From JBHHYS01 sp046757645 (lineage in GTDB: Bacteria > Acidobacteriota > Terriglobia > Acidiferrales > 2-02-FULL-67-57), in assembly GCA_046757645.1 (NCBI GenBank), contig JBHHYS010000106.1, positions 1-8,182 of the forward strand: a stretch of 8,182 bases of DNA. The letters are read 5' to 3'. The position numbers were made by a program, and so were the translations under genes. Numbering within the stretch: position 1 is the first letter of the stretch; each line of letters begins with the position of its first letter. This document shows positions 1 to 5,876 of the stretch, in pieces. The notes beneath the pieces were generated by a model. That model ran no database searches, was not told the DNA's origin, and was given only the letters and a program-made list of their open reading frames with translations.

Positions 1-62
1 ATGGGCGGCATTATTCGCAGTCGTTGCTGCTGGAATCGGCGAAGAAAAAATCGAAACAATAA
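1..62 (+). CDS. Probable 3' end of an upstream protein-coding gene (partial)
   Basis: Frame 3 is open from the window edge to a TAA at 60-62 and would encode about 19 residues ending in a lysine-rich tail (…LLLESAKKKSKQ). Such a basic C-terminus right before a repeat-filled gap is what a gene end normally looks like here. The fragment is too short to identify. The ATG at position 1 is in a different frame and runs straight into the repeat, so I do not treat it as a gene start. This is a judgement from composition and position only. Confidence 0.4.
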   Translation, partial: GRHYSQSLLLESAKKKSKQ

Positions 63-76
63 ATGCGGGAAACCCC

Positions 77-348
77 GGGCAGACAGGAATGTCTGCCCTA
101 CCAGGACAGGGGCTCGCACCGCAGAGACGCGGAGGGCGCGGAGAAACACTCAGGAGGAAAAGCCGACGACGAGCGCAAAAGCGTTCGTCGCCGCTACGCG
201 CTGCGGCTAGAGCAGGGCAGACAAGAATGTCTGCCCTACCAGGACAGGAACTCGCACCGCAGAAACGCAGAGGGCGCAGAGAAACACTCAGGAGGAAAAG
301 CCGACGACGAGCGCAAAAGCGTTCGTCGCCGCTACGCGCTGCGGCTAG
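77..348 (+). repeat. Tandem pair of 134-bp family A repeat units
   Basis: Unit 1 is 77-210 and unit 2 is 215-348, separated by 4 bases and aligned without gaps, with six differences in 134 positions. Each unit opens with a 9-bp hairpin (GGGCAGACA, 4-base loop, TGTCTGCCC; 77-98 and 215-236). It continues through a purine-rich stretch (CCGCAGAGACGC…GGAGAAACACTCAGGAGG) and closes with a second, 10-bp hairpin (167-190 and 305-328, AAAA loop). A truncated start of a further unit (GGGCAGACG) follows at 351. All frames through the repeat stay open by chance, and the resulting translations have no protein character. This is intergenic repeat DNA upstream of polA. Family name unknown to me. Confidence 0.9.
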
Positions 349-463
349 GGGGGCAGACGCTTCAACAGGCTTCCCTCGACTCCACCCTTCGGCTCCGTTC
401 GGCGCAAGCCAGCCCCTGCCCTACCCGGGCGGCGCGGACGAGCTCGGAAACTCGGGGCTGAGT
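349..463. other. Remaining polA upstream region with repeat debris
   Basis: No gene is supported here. The stretch holds the truncated repeat start at 351-359 and a CCCTTCGGCTCCGTTC segment at 385-400, which resembles CCCTTCGGCTCCGCTC in the separate repeat at 7376-7391. The last bases lead into the proposed polA promoter. Confidence 0.5.
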
Positions 464-469
464 TATACT
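441..469 (+). promoter_or_regulatory. Possible polA promoter (-10 TATACT)
   Basis: TATACT at 464-469 matches the sigma-70 -10 consensus in five of six positions. The expected -35 window (about 441-446, AGCTCG) is poor. Transcription would begin near 476, which would leave the in-frame GTG at 474 outside the transcript and favour the ATG at 507 as the start of polA. Prediction from sequence only. Confidence 0.35.
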
Positions 470-506
470 GCCCGTGAGGGAGAAGCTTCCGGGTGAACCC
501 TCTCCG

Positions 507-3164
507 ATGAACCTGCAGGCATCCAGCCGGCGCAAGCGCCTCTACTTGATTGACGCCATGAGCTACATTTTTCGCGCCTATCACGCCCCGGTGCCGCAGC
601 GCTTTGCCAGCGCCCAAGGGGTGCCCACCCAGGCGGTGTTTCTCTTCAACAACATGCTGCGGAAGCTCCTGCGGGAGCACCAGCCGGACTACGTGGCGGT
701 GGTGTTCGAGTCGGCCGGGCCCACGGTGCGCGACGCCCTTTTCAAAGAGTACAAAGCCCAGCGGCCGCCGATGCCCGACGACCTGGCGGCGCAGCTTCCC
801 TACATCCGCCGGCTGTGCGCCGCCCTGCGGCTGCCCATCCTGGAACACGAAGGCTACGAGGCGGACGACGTCATCGGGACGCTGGCCCGGCGGGCGGCGG
901 AGCAGAACCTGGAGGTGGTCATCGTCACGTCCGACAAGGACCTGCTGCAACTGGTGCAGACGAAGGAAGGGGCCCCGGTGCGGGTGTTCAGTCCCACCAA
1001 GGAGCTGTTCTACGACGAAGCCGAGGTGGAGAAATATTTCGGGGTGCCGCCGGCGCAGGTGGTGGAGGTGGTGGCGCTGATGGGCGACGCCATCGACAAC
1101 ATCCCCGGCGCCAAGGGCATCGGGGAGAAGGGGGCGCACGAGCTGATCACCCAGTTTGGTTCGGCGGAAGCCGCCGTGGAGCACGCTGCAGAGGTGAAGC
1201 AAAAAAAATACCGGGAGGCATTGCAACAACAACAGGAGCAGATCCGGCTCTCGAAGCAACTGGCGACGCTGCACACCGACCTGCCGGTCGAGCTTGAGCT
1301 GGAGCGGCTGGCGCGCGGGGAACCCGACCGGGAGCAACTGGTGGCGCTCTACTCCGAACTCGGCTTCACTTCTCTGCTCAAAGAGCAGTTGCCCACCGAG
1401 ACGGCGGCATCGAGCGAGGCACGCTACCGGGAGCTCACCCGCCCGGAGGAGCTCGAGCGCTACCTGAGTGCGGCGCGGGGGTCGCCGCTGGCGGTGTGGT
1501 GCGAAGCCGGGGGCGAGGCCCCGCTCGATTTGACCCTGGCGGCGCTGGCGTTTTCCCCGCGCTCGGGGGAAGCCTGCCTGGTGAATCTCAACCGGGATCG
1601 TTCCGGCTGGCTGGAGGCGGCGCGGGGGTTCCTCGAAGACCCCCAGCAGCCGAAAATCGTTCACGACGGAAAGAGCGTGGCCCTGGCGCTGGCGCCGACC
1701 ACGTCGGGGCCGGCCCCGGAGGGAATCGAGTTGCGCGGGGTGGTGCACGACACGGCGCTCTACTCTTACTTGCTGCAGCCCACCACGACGAAACACAGCC
1801 TGGAGGACGTGGTGGTGCGGCAGTTGAACCTGCGGCTGTCGGGTGCAGTGGCGGAAAAAGCCGATTTCGTGGGGCGGCTGGCGGCGGAGCTGCGCGCCGG
1901 GGTGGAGGCGCAGGAGCTGGTCACCGTCTATGAAGCCATCGAGCAGCCGCTGAGCGCGGTGCTGGTGGCGATGGAGCGTGCCGGGGTGCGGCTCGACCCG
2001 GAGGCGCTGGCCGGGCTTTCGGCTGCCTGCGAGAAGGAAATTGAAAAACTGAGGAAACGCATCTACGCGCTGGCCGGGGTGGAGTTCAACCTGAACTCCC
2101 CCAAGCAACTGGGGGAAATCCTGTTCGAAAAGCTGCAACTGCCGATGCCCAGCAAGCGGGGCAAAGGCAAGGTGGCCTCGACCGCAGCCGACGTGCTGGA
2201 AGAACTGGCGGGGCGGCACGAGCTGCCGGCGCGGGTGCTGGAGTACCGGGAATTGGCCAAGCTGAAGTCCACCTACATTGACGTGCTGCCGACAAAGATT
2301 CATCCTCGCACCGGGCGGCTGCATACCCGCTTCCACCAGACGGGCACGGCCACCGGGCGGCTGTCCTCCTCCGACCCCAACCTGCAGAACATTCCCATCC
2401 GCTCGGAGCTGGGGAACCGGATTCGCGCCGCGTTTGTGGCCGCGCCGGGCTGGGAGTTGCTGGCCGCCGACTACTCGCAAATCGAGCTGCGGGTGCTGGC
2501 GCATATGTCGGAAGACCCGGTGCTGCTGGAGGCCTTCCGGCGGGGAGAGGACGTCCACGCGCGCACCGCGCAGGAGGTTCTGGGGGTGCCACCGCTGATG
2601 CAGAAGTCCGAGCACCGGCGCATCGCCAAGATGATCAACTTCGGCATCATCTACGGGCTGACCGCCTACGGCCTTGGGAGCCGCCTGGGGTTCGAGCCCG
2701 CCGAGGCGCAGCGCTACATTGACGCCTACTTCCAGCGCTACGCCGGGGTGAAGGCGTTCCGGGAGCGCCTGCTGAAAGAGGTGCGGGAAACGGGAGTGGC
2801 GCGCACGCTCTTCGGGCGGCTGCGGCCGATTCCGGAGATCAATTCGCGCAACGCCGCCCAGCGCAACTTCGCCGAGCGCACCGCGCTGAACTCGCCCCTG
2901 CAAGGCACCGCCGCCGACATCATCAAGCTGGCGATGATCCAGGTGCAGGAGCGGCTGCGCGAAGAGAAGCTGCGCACCCGCATGCTTTTGCAGGTGCACG
3001 ATGAGCTGCTCTTTGAAGTGCCCCCGGAGGAGCTCGGCCGGGCGAAGGAGCTGGTGAAAGCCACCATGGAAAAGGTTGAGCTGCCCGCCGGGCGGGTTTA
3101 TCCCCTGCGGGTGCCGTTGGTGGTGGAGGTGGGTATCGGTTCGAACTGGGCGGCGGTGAAGTAA
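507..3164 (+). CDS. polA: DNA polymerase I, with 5' nuclease domain and degenerate 3'-5' exonuclease domain
   Basis: This 885-residue cytoplasmic enzyme fills repair gaps and removes Okazaki RNA primers; the length is between Taq (832) and E. coli (928) Pol I. The N-terminal 5' nuclease (about 10-300) keeps its metal ligands: D16 (LIDAMSYIFRAYHA), E118/D120/D121 (YEADDVIGTLA), D143/D145 (SDKDLL), D194/D197 (GDAIDNIPG) followed by a helix-hairpin-helix. The middle domain (about 315-480) has lost part of the proofreading site: the first Asp of the DxE motif is W331 (E333 remains), and the Exo III Tyr/Asp pair appears replaced. The polymerase core is intact: TGRLSSSDPNLQNIPIR, motif A D655 (DYSQIELR), motif B K708/F712/Y716 (KMINFGIIYG), motif C H831-D832-E833 (QVHDEL). 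F712 is the usual Phe that disfavours dideoxynucleotides. ATG 507 is chosen over GTG 474 because GGTGA (492-496) sits 10 bases upstream and the likely promoter overlaps 474. Confidence 0.97.
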   Translation: MNLQASSRRKRLYLIDAMSYIFRAYHAPVPQRFASAQGVPTQAVFLFNNMLRKLLREHQPDYVAVVFESAGPTVRDALFKEYKAQRPPMPDDLAAQLPYIRRLCAALRLPILEHEGYEADDVIGTLARRAAEQNLEVVIVTSDKDLLQLVQTKEGAPVRVFSPTKELFYDEAEVEKYFGVPPAQVVEVVALMGDAIDNIPGAKGIGEKGAHELITQFGSAEAAVEHAAEVKQKKYREALQQQQEQIRLSKQLATLHTDLPVELELERLARGEPDREQLVALYSELGFTSLLKEQLPTETAASSEARYRELTRPEELERYLSAARGSPLAVWCEAGGEAPLDLTLAALAFSPRSGEACLVNLNRDRSGWLEAARGFLEDPQQPKIVHDGKSVALALAPTTSGPAPEGIELRGVVHDTALYSYLLQPTTTKHSLEDVVVRQLNLRLSGAVAEKADFVGRLAAELRAGVEAQELVTVYEAIEQPLSAVLVAMERAGVRLDPEALAGLSAACEKEIEKLRKRIYALAGVEFNLNSPKQLGEILFEKLQLPMPSKRGKGKVASTAADVLEELAGRHELPARVLEYRELAKLKSTYIDVLPTKIHPRTGRLHTRFHQTGTATGRLSSSDPNLQNIPIRSELGNRIRAAFVAAPGWELLAADYSQIELRVLAHMSEDPVLLEAFRRGEDVHARTAQEVLGVPPLMQKSEHRRIAKMINFGIIYGLTAYGLGSRLGFEPAEAQRYIDAYFQRYAGVKAFRERLLKEVRETGVARTLFGRLRPIPEINSRNAAQRNFAERTALNSPLQGTAADIIKLAMIQVQERLREEKLRTRMLLQVHDELLFEVPPEELGRAKELVKATMEKVELPAGRVYPLRVPLVVEVGIGSNWAAVK

Positions 3165-3177
3165 GAGAAACGGACGC

Positions 3178-3198
3178 GGCCCCGACTTTGTCGGGGCC
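3178..3198 (+). terminator. GC-rich hairpin after polA, possible terminator
   Basis: A perfect 9-bp stem, GGCCCCGAC (3178-3186) with GTCGGGGCC (3190-3198) and a TTT loop, starts 13 bases after the polA stop codon. No T-run follows, so it is not a canonical intrinsic terminator. It may end or protect the 3' end of the mRNA. It is directly followed by the tail sequence shared with another hairpin at 3362-3389. Confidence 0.5.
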
Positions 3199-3389
3199 CT
3201 TCCGGACTGAGACAAAAACTCTGGGGCAGACAGGAATGTCTGCCCTAACCAGGACAAAGGCTCGCACCGCAGAGACGCAGAGGGCGCAGAGAAACACTCA
3301 GGAGGAAAAGCCGGCGACGAAGGCTCTGCCTTCATCGCCGCTACCAATTGCGGGACAAGCGGGTGCTGAGCACCTCTTCCGGACTGAGA
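3199..3389 (+). repeat. Pair of stem-loops sharing a 14-base tail (family B)
   Basis: The 14-mer CTTCCGGACTGAGA occurs at 3199-3212 and again at 3376-3389, on either side of the third family A unit. Each copy follows a hairpin: the polA hairpin (3178-3198) for the first and GGTGC-TGA-GCACC (3362-3374) for the second. The same GGTGCTGAGCACC followed by TCTTTTGGAC recurs at 8036-8057. This suggests a mobile or slippage-spread element made of a stem with variable bases plus a conserved tail. Confidence 0.65.
3224..3345 (+). repeat. Third family A repeat unit, downstream of polA
   Basis: The first 90 bases nearly repeat units 1 and 2 in the same orientation: opening hairpin at 3224-3245, then the CGCACCGCAGAGACGCAG and CACTCAGGAGGAAAAGCCG segments. 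The 3' part diverges in sequence but still folds. GGCGACGAAGGC (3313-3324) pairs with GCCTTCATCGCC (3328-3339) with one mismatch and a TCT loop, where units 1 and 2 have CGACGAGCGC/GCGTTCGTCG. Non-coding. Confidence 0.85.
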
Positions 3390-3399
3390 GAAGAACGCT

Positions 3400-3426
3400 G
3401 GGCAGAGAGGGATGGCGGCCCCACTA
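3400..3426 (+). repeat. Degraded copy of the family A opening hairpin
   Basis: Aligned without gaps to the first 27 bases of unit 1, 21 positions match (GGGCAGA…GG…ATG…GCCC…AC…A). The palindrome is mostly destroyed. It abuts a possible -10 element at 3425-3430. Confidence 0.45.
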
Positions 3427-3430
3427 GAAT
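3402..3430 (+). promoter_or_regulatory. Possible promoter of the secreted-protein gene pair (-10 TAGAAT)
   Basis: TAGAAT at 3425-3430 differs from the -10 consensus at one position. No convincing -35 is seen 17 bases upstream (about 3402-3407). A transcript starting near 3437 would give a short leader of about 22 bases to the ATG at 3459 and would rule out the in-frame ATGs at 3348 and 3429. Confidence 0.3.
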
Positions 3431-3458
3431 GTGTTACCCTGCATCCAAAGAAGTGACG

Positions 3459-4223
3459 ATGGCGGTTGCAGCGAACAAGCACGCGGCGAGAGGTCTGCTG
3501 ACGCTGACGGCCGTGGTGCTGCTGGCGGGTCTGGTCCCGCCGTTGGCGGGAGGGAATTTCTGGGAGAAGAAGCCGGCGGCGACGTGGACACTCGAAGAAG
3601 CCTTGAAGGTAGTGCAGGATTCCCCCTGGGCGCATGAAGAGCTCGTGGTACCTCCCGGGTGGCTGAGAGGGAGAGGGGCGAATCGAAGCGCCGCGTGGAG
3701 GAATCGGCAAAGCGATCCGCTGCTCCAGGGGGCGCCGGAGAGAAGAATGCCGAGGCCTTCACGAGGGCCGGTGATTCGCCGGGATGAGTTTCCCCGGGCG
3801 GGCTACCTGGTGCGATGGGAGTCAGCCCGGCCCGTAGTGGAAGCCTTCGCGCGGCTGGAGGAGTTGGGCGAGCGGGCCAGCGCGAACTTCCAGTCGCCGC
3901 CCCCGCGACTCCCGGAAGACCGCTACGTGATCACCGTGAAGACCACGCGACCACCCCCCCGAGGGCCCGACCTCTTCGACCGGTTGGGCAAGAAGGAGCT
4001 CCGGGAGCGGGCGCGCCTCAAGACCCAGCGGGGCCGGGTGGCCCCGGTCGAGGTCGAGCGCAGCGGGTTGGGGGCCAATGCGGCGGTGCACTTCTTCTTT
4101 GCCCGCAGCTACGAAGGCGAGCCGCTGTTGCGGCCGGCGGGCGAAAAGGTCGAATTCCGGTTTGAGGGCAGACGGTTCACACTGAAAACCAAGTTCGCTC
4201 TGAAGGGCTCGTTTCTCCGCTAA
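3459..4223 (+). CDS. Secreted protein of unknown function, FW-x-KKP type, first of two paralogues
   Basis: The 254-residue product starts with a signal peptide: basic start (K7, R11), hydrophobic core about 13-26, probable cleavage near the AGG at 30-32. The mature protein opens with NFWEKKPAATWT (33-44) and DSPW (54-57). A basic, low-complexity stretch (about 68-108, many Arg and Pro) follows, then a block (YLVRWESA … RYVITVKTTRPP) and a C-terminal beta-rich block (VHFFFARS … FTLKTKFALKGSFL). All but the basic stretch have counterparts in the next gene, so the two are paralogues. I recall similar FW/SPW openings in uncharacterised acidobacterial exported proteins; no function is known to me and no catalytic motif is visible. 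The ATG at 3459 is chosen because it puts the signal peptide at the N-terminus; its ribosome binding site is weak. Confidence 0.85.
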   Translation: MAVAANKHAARGLLTLTAVVLLAGLVPPLAGGNFWEKKPAATWTLEEALKVVQDSPWAHEELVVPPGWLRGRGANRSAAWRNRQSDPLLQGAPERRMPRPSRGPVIRRDEFPRAGYLVRWESARPVVEAFARLEELGERASANFQSPPPRLPEDRYVITVKTTRPPPRGPDLFDRLGKKELRERARLKTQRGRVAPVEVERSGLGANAAVHFFFARSYEGEPLLRPAGEKVEFRFEGRRFTLKTKFALKGSFLR

Positions 4224-4236
4224 GCGCGGGCGCCTG

Positions 4237-5043
4237 ATGCGAGGGCTGACCTCAGCGGTGCTGCTATCGGTTCTGGCGGCCGGGACGCTTGCGGCCGCGG
4301 AGAACTTCTGGACGAGGAAGCCGCCGGCCGAGTGGACGCAGGAGGAAGCGCTCGAGCTGCTCAACGACTCACCTTGGACGCAGCGAGTCAGGCTCTACCA
4401 AGTGACGGGACGGTTACTGGCGCAGCTGCCGGACGGCCACAAGGTCATCTATCGCACCGCACCCAACTTGCCGCCGCGGCGGTACACCGTGGAACCGGTG
4501 AGCATCGAGCCGGAGCTGGCCCCGGCGCTGTACGCGGTGCGGTGGAGCTCGGCGGCGATTTTGCAGCAGGCGCTCGGCCGCTTGCAGGGAATCGCCCCGG
4601 TGCTGCGGGAGATGCAAGCACCGCCGCCCGAGCTTTCCCCCGGGCACTACGTGGTGACCGTGCGGGTGGTGGAGCCGCCCCAGGAGTCGAGGATCGAATC
4701 CCACTCTCGCCCCCTGCTGCAGGATGAGACAGGGCGGCCGGTGCGGGAGTTACCCCCGCAGGTAGCCGACGTCTTCGCCGGACTCGACGCCGAGGGGTTG
4801 CGGGCGCGGGCCGAGCTGCGCATCGGGCGGAGACGCCGCTTGAAGCCCGAGCGCGTTCTCCGTCACGGGCTGGGGGCAAGCGAAGGAGTTTCCTTTTTCT
4901 TTCCGCGGCAGGAAAATGGCCGGACCACCCTACCGGCGGATACGAAGTGGGCTGAGTTTGTTTTTGTGGGGGAAAAAGGCGACAAGCTGAAGGCCAAGTT
5001 CAAGTTCAAAGAGATGCGGGTGGCGGGGCGGCCTGACTACTGA
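4237..5043 (+). CDS. Secreted protein of unknown function, FW-x-RKP type, second paralogue
   Basis: The 268-residue product has a short signal peptide (MRGLTSAVLLSVLAAGTLAAA; probable cleavage after residue 21). The mature chain begins ENFWTRKPPAEWTQEEAL and DSPW (44-47), closely matching its neighbour. Shared blocks continue: YAVRWSSA near 105, HYVVTVRVVEPP near 140, GLGASEGVSFFFPR near 210-223, and the C-terminal KLKAKFKFKEMRV. Unlike the upstream paralogue it keeps a non-basic segment (about 50-100) with alternating hydrophobic residues, likely beta strands. It starts 13 bases after the upstream stop codon on the same strand, so the two are almost certainly cotranscribed. The ribosome binding site is weak, consistent with translational coupling. 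Probable location is periplasm or cell surface; function unknown. Confidence 0.88.
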   Translation: MRGLTSAVLLSVLAAGTLAAAENFWTRKPPAEWTQEEALELLNDSPWTQRVRLYQVTGRLLAQLPDGHKVIYRTAPNLPPRRYTVEPVSIEPELAPALYAVRWSSAAILQQALGRLQGIAPVLREMQAPPPELSPGHYVVTVRVVEPPQESRIESHSRPLLQDETGRPVRELPPQVADVFAGLDAEGLRARAELRIGRRRRLKPERVLRHGLGASEGVSFFFPRQENGRTTLPADTKWAEFVFVGEKGDKLKAKFKFKEMRVAGRPDY

Positions 5044-5147
5044 GCAGCGCCGCAGTGTCCTTATTTCGGGTGACGATGCCGTGCCGGCTTGGACAGCTTG
5101 GGCGGCGAAGAAATTGTATTCACGTGATATGTCCTGATGCGCTAACG
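5044..5147. other. Convergent intergenic gap
   Basis: This gap lies between the stop of the second secreted paralogue (+) and the stop of the NYN gene (-). I see no hairpin with a T-run, no repeat family member and no gene. GC falls across this stretch toward the NYN gene, so it may contain the boundary of an acquired segment. Confidence 0.4.
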
Positions 5148-5747
5148 TCACAAAACGATATCGGAGTGGACTTTCAGCTCACGAAAGACAGGGTGTCCCA
5201 ACGTTTCCAGGAAAACTTGGATACCCTCTTTTCTTGCGAACTTCATTGCAGGTATGAAGTCAGAGTCCGAGGTGACTAGCACCATTCCGGCAACAATCTT
5301 CTTAAGAGATAACCAAGCGATGTCCAGCCCAATCCTCATATCAACCCCTTTCTGCTTAAGGTCTGGAACAAGATCGTTTGCATTCAGGGGACGCTGCACA
5401 GCTAATAAGGCCTTTAGTGCAGCACTACCGAGTTTCCATCCGCTCAAAACAAGACTTCCCCGCCTGACGGCAAAATTTGGCTGAAGCTCGAGAGAACGAA
5501 GTAGATTTTGATTCTGCACGGCCTGCGGTGTCGCAGAAAAATTGATTGACACTTGTTCCTTCGTAAGGGGGTGCATCATAAAAATACACTCGAAATAGCC
5601 GGGACCCAGCGAGGGCTGGCTTATTGAGATGAGAATGGTTTGGTATAGGCCAGTAATGTCCTGGATGGTAGGGAATCTGTTGTGCTGCTGAGAGAGCTTT
5701 TTCTTGACGAAGCCACCGTCCATGAGGACGGCTATCTTTTCGGGCAC
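5148..5747 (-). CDS. NYN-domain (LabA/DUF88-like) putative nuclease, possibly with compensated frameshifts
   Basis: The 199-residue soluble product has the PIN-like NYN fold signature. Strand 1 is KIAVLMDGGF with D10. The C-terminal core is KGVDMRIGLDIAWLSL (133-148; D136, D142) and VLVTSDSDFIPAMKFARKEG (D161, D163). The acidic residues are those expected to bind metal in NYN RNases. FAVRRG…SGWKLG (92-107) also fits the LabA-like branch. Residues about 48-70 fit poorly, while another frame of the same DNA (5542-5600) reads LFRVYFYDAPPYEG, a family-like strand; see findings. GTG 5747 is the first possible start, since a TAG codon precedes it directly, and it is needed for strand 1; no good ribosome binding site is near. 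GC is visibly lower than in neighbours (27 of 60 bases at 5281-5340, against 39 of 60 at 2461-2520 in polA), suggesting transfer. The substrate is unknown. Confidence 0.82.
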   Translation of the reverse strand: MPEKIAVLMDGGFVKKKLSQQHNRFPTIQDITGLYQTILISISQPSLGPGYFECIFMMHPLTKEQVSINFSATPQAVQNQNLLRSLELQPNFAVRRGSLVLSGWKLGSAALKALLAVQRPLNANDLVPDLKQKGVDMRIGLDIAWLSLKKIVAGMVLVTSDSDFIPAMKFARKEGIQVFLETLGHPVFRELKVHSDIVL

Positions 5748-5784
5748 CTAGACGCTCGTAGGTAGGTACCCCCCTCCCTGCGCG

Positions 5785-5802
5785 AGGCCCTTTGGGGGGC
5801 CT
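5785..5802 (-). other. Hairpin in the NYN mRNA leader
   Basis: AGGCCC (5785-5790) and GGGCCT (5797-5802) form a 6-bp stem with a 6-base loop, about 40 bases upstream of the GTG start within the predicted roughly 90-base leader. A purine-rich GGGAGGGGGG on the minus strand (about 5769-5778) lies 21 or more bases from the start, too far for a normal ribosome binding site. Function not evident. Confidence 0.35.
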
Positions 5803-5846
5803 ACTTGGATCAACGGCGTAGTTAGGGGGAATCTCTATCAGCATCG

Positions 5847-5875
5847 ATTGTCAATTTGCTTGACGTTTTTGTCAA
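5847..5875 (-). promoter_or_regulatory. Promoter of the NYN gene (TTGACA-17-GACAAT)
   Basis: On the minus strand a perfect -35 TTGACA (5870-5875) is followed after exactly 17 bases by GACAAT (5847-5852), matching the -10 consensus at four of six positions. The start would be near 5840, leaving a leader of roughly 90 bases before the GTG at 5747. Its -35 lies inside the spacer of the oppositely directed promoter. Confidence 0.6.
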
Positions 5876-5876
5876 G
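5859..5876. promoter_or_regulatory. Palindrome CTTGAC-N6-GTCAAG, possible operator
   Basis: The arms are 5859-5864 and 5871-5876. Each arm supplies the -35 hexamer of one of two divergent promoters. A further TTGTCAA lies at 5848-5854, exactly 21 bases (two helical turns) from the TTGTCAA at 5869-5875. The arrangement could be a regulator site or only the result of two opposed -35 boxes. Confidence 0.4.

Noticed and set aside
77..348. CRISPR array
   Set aside because: Only two tandem 134-bp units with a 4-base gap and no unique spacers of regular length; no cas genes in the window.
63..496. Plus-strand open frames across the repeats upstream of polA
   Set aside because: Their translations simply repeat the 134-bp unit, are Arg/Glu-rich and differ between frames with no domain. 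The repeat is non-coding.
474..506. GTG at 474 as the start of polA (11 extra residues)
   Set aside because: It overlaps the predicted -10 and start region, has no ribosome binding site, and Pol I homologues begin close to the LIDAMSYIFRAYHA strand, which the ATG at 507 already serves.
3199..3389. Insertion sequence with 14-bp target duplications downstream of polA
   Set aside because: The enclosed 163 bases contain no open frame resembling a transposase, and the 14-mers each follow a hairpin, which fits a repeat element tail better than a target duplication.
345..3710. A 1121-codon open frame on the minus strand, antisense to polA
   Set aside because: It lies opposite a polA gene with all family motifs, and its translation is dominated by His, Arg, Gln and Pro with no recognisable domain. 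Long antisense frames are expected when high-GC codons face each other.
5425..5844. A separate 139-codon minus-strand gene overlapping the NYN gene
   Set aside because: Its ATG at 5844 lies upstream of the predicted transcription start near 5840. Only its short middle segment has protein character, and that segment is better explained as part of the NYN protein read in another frame.
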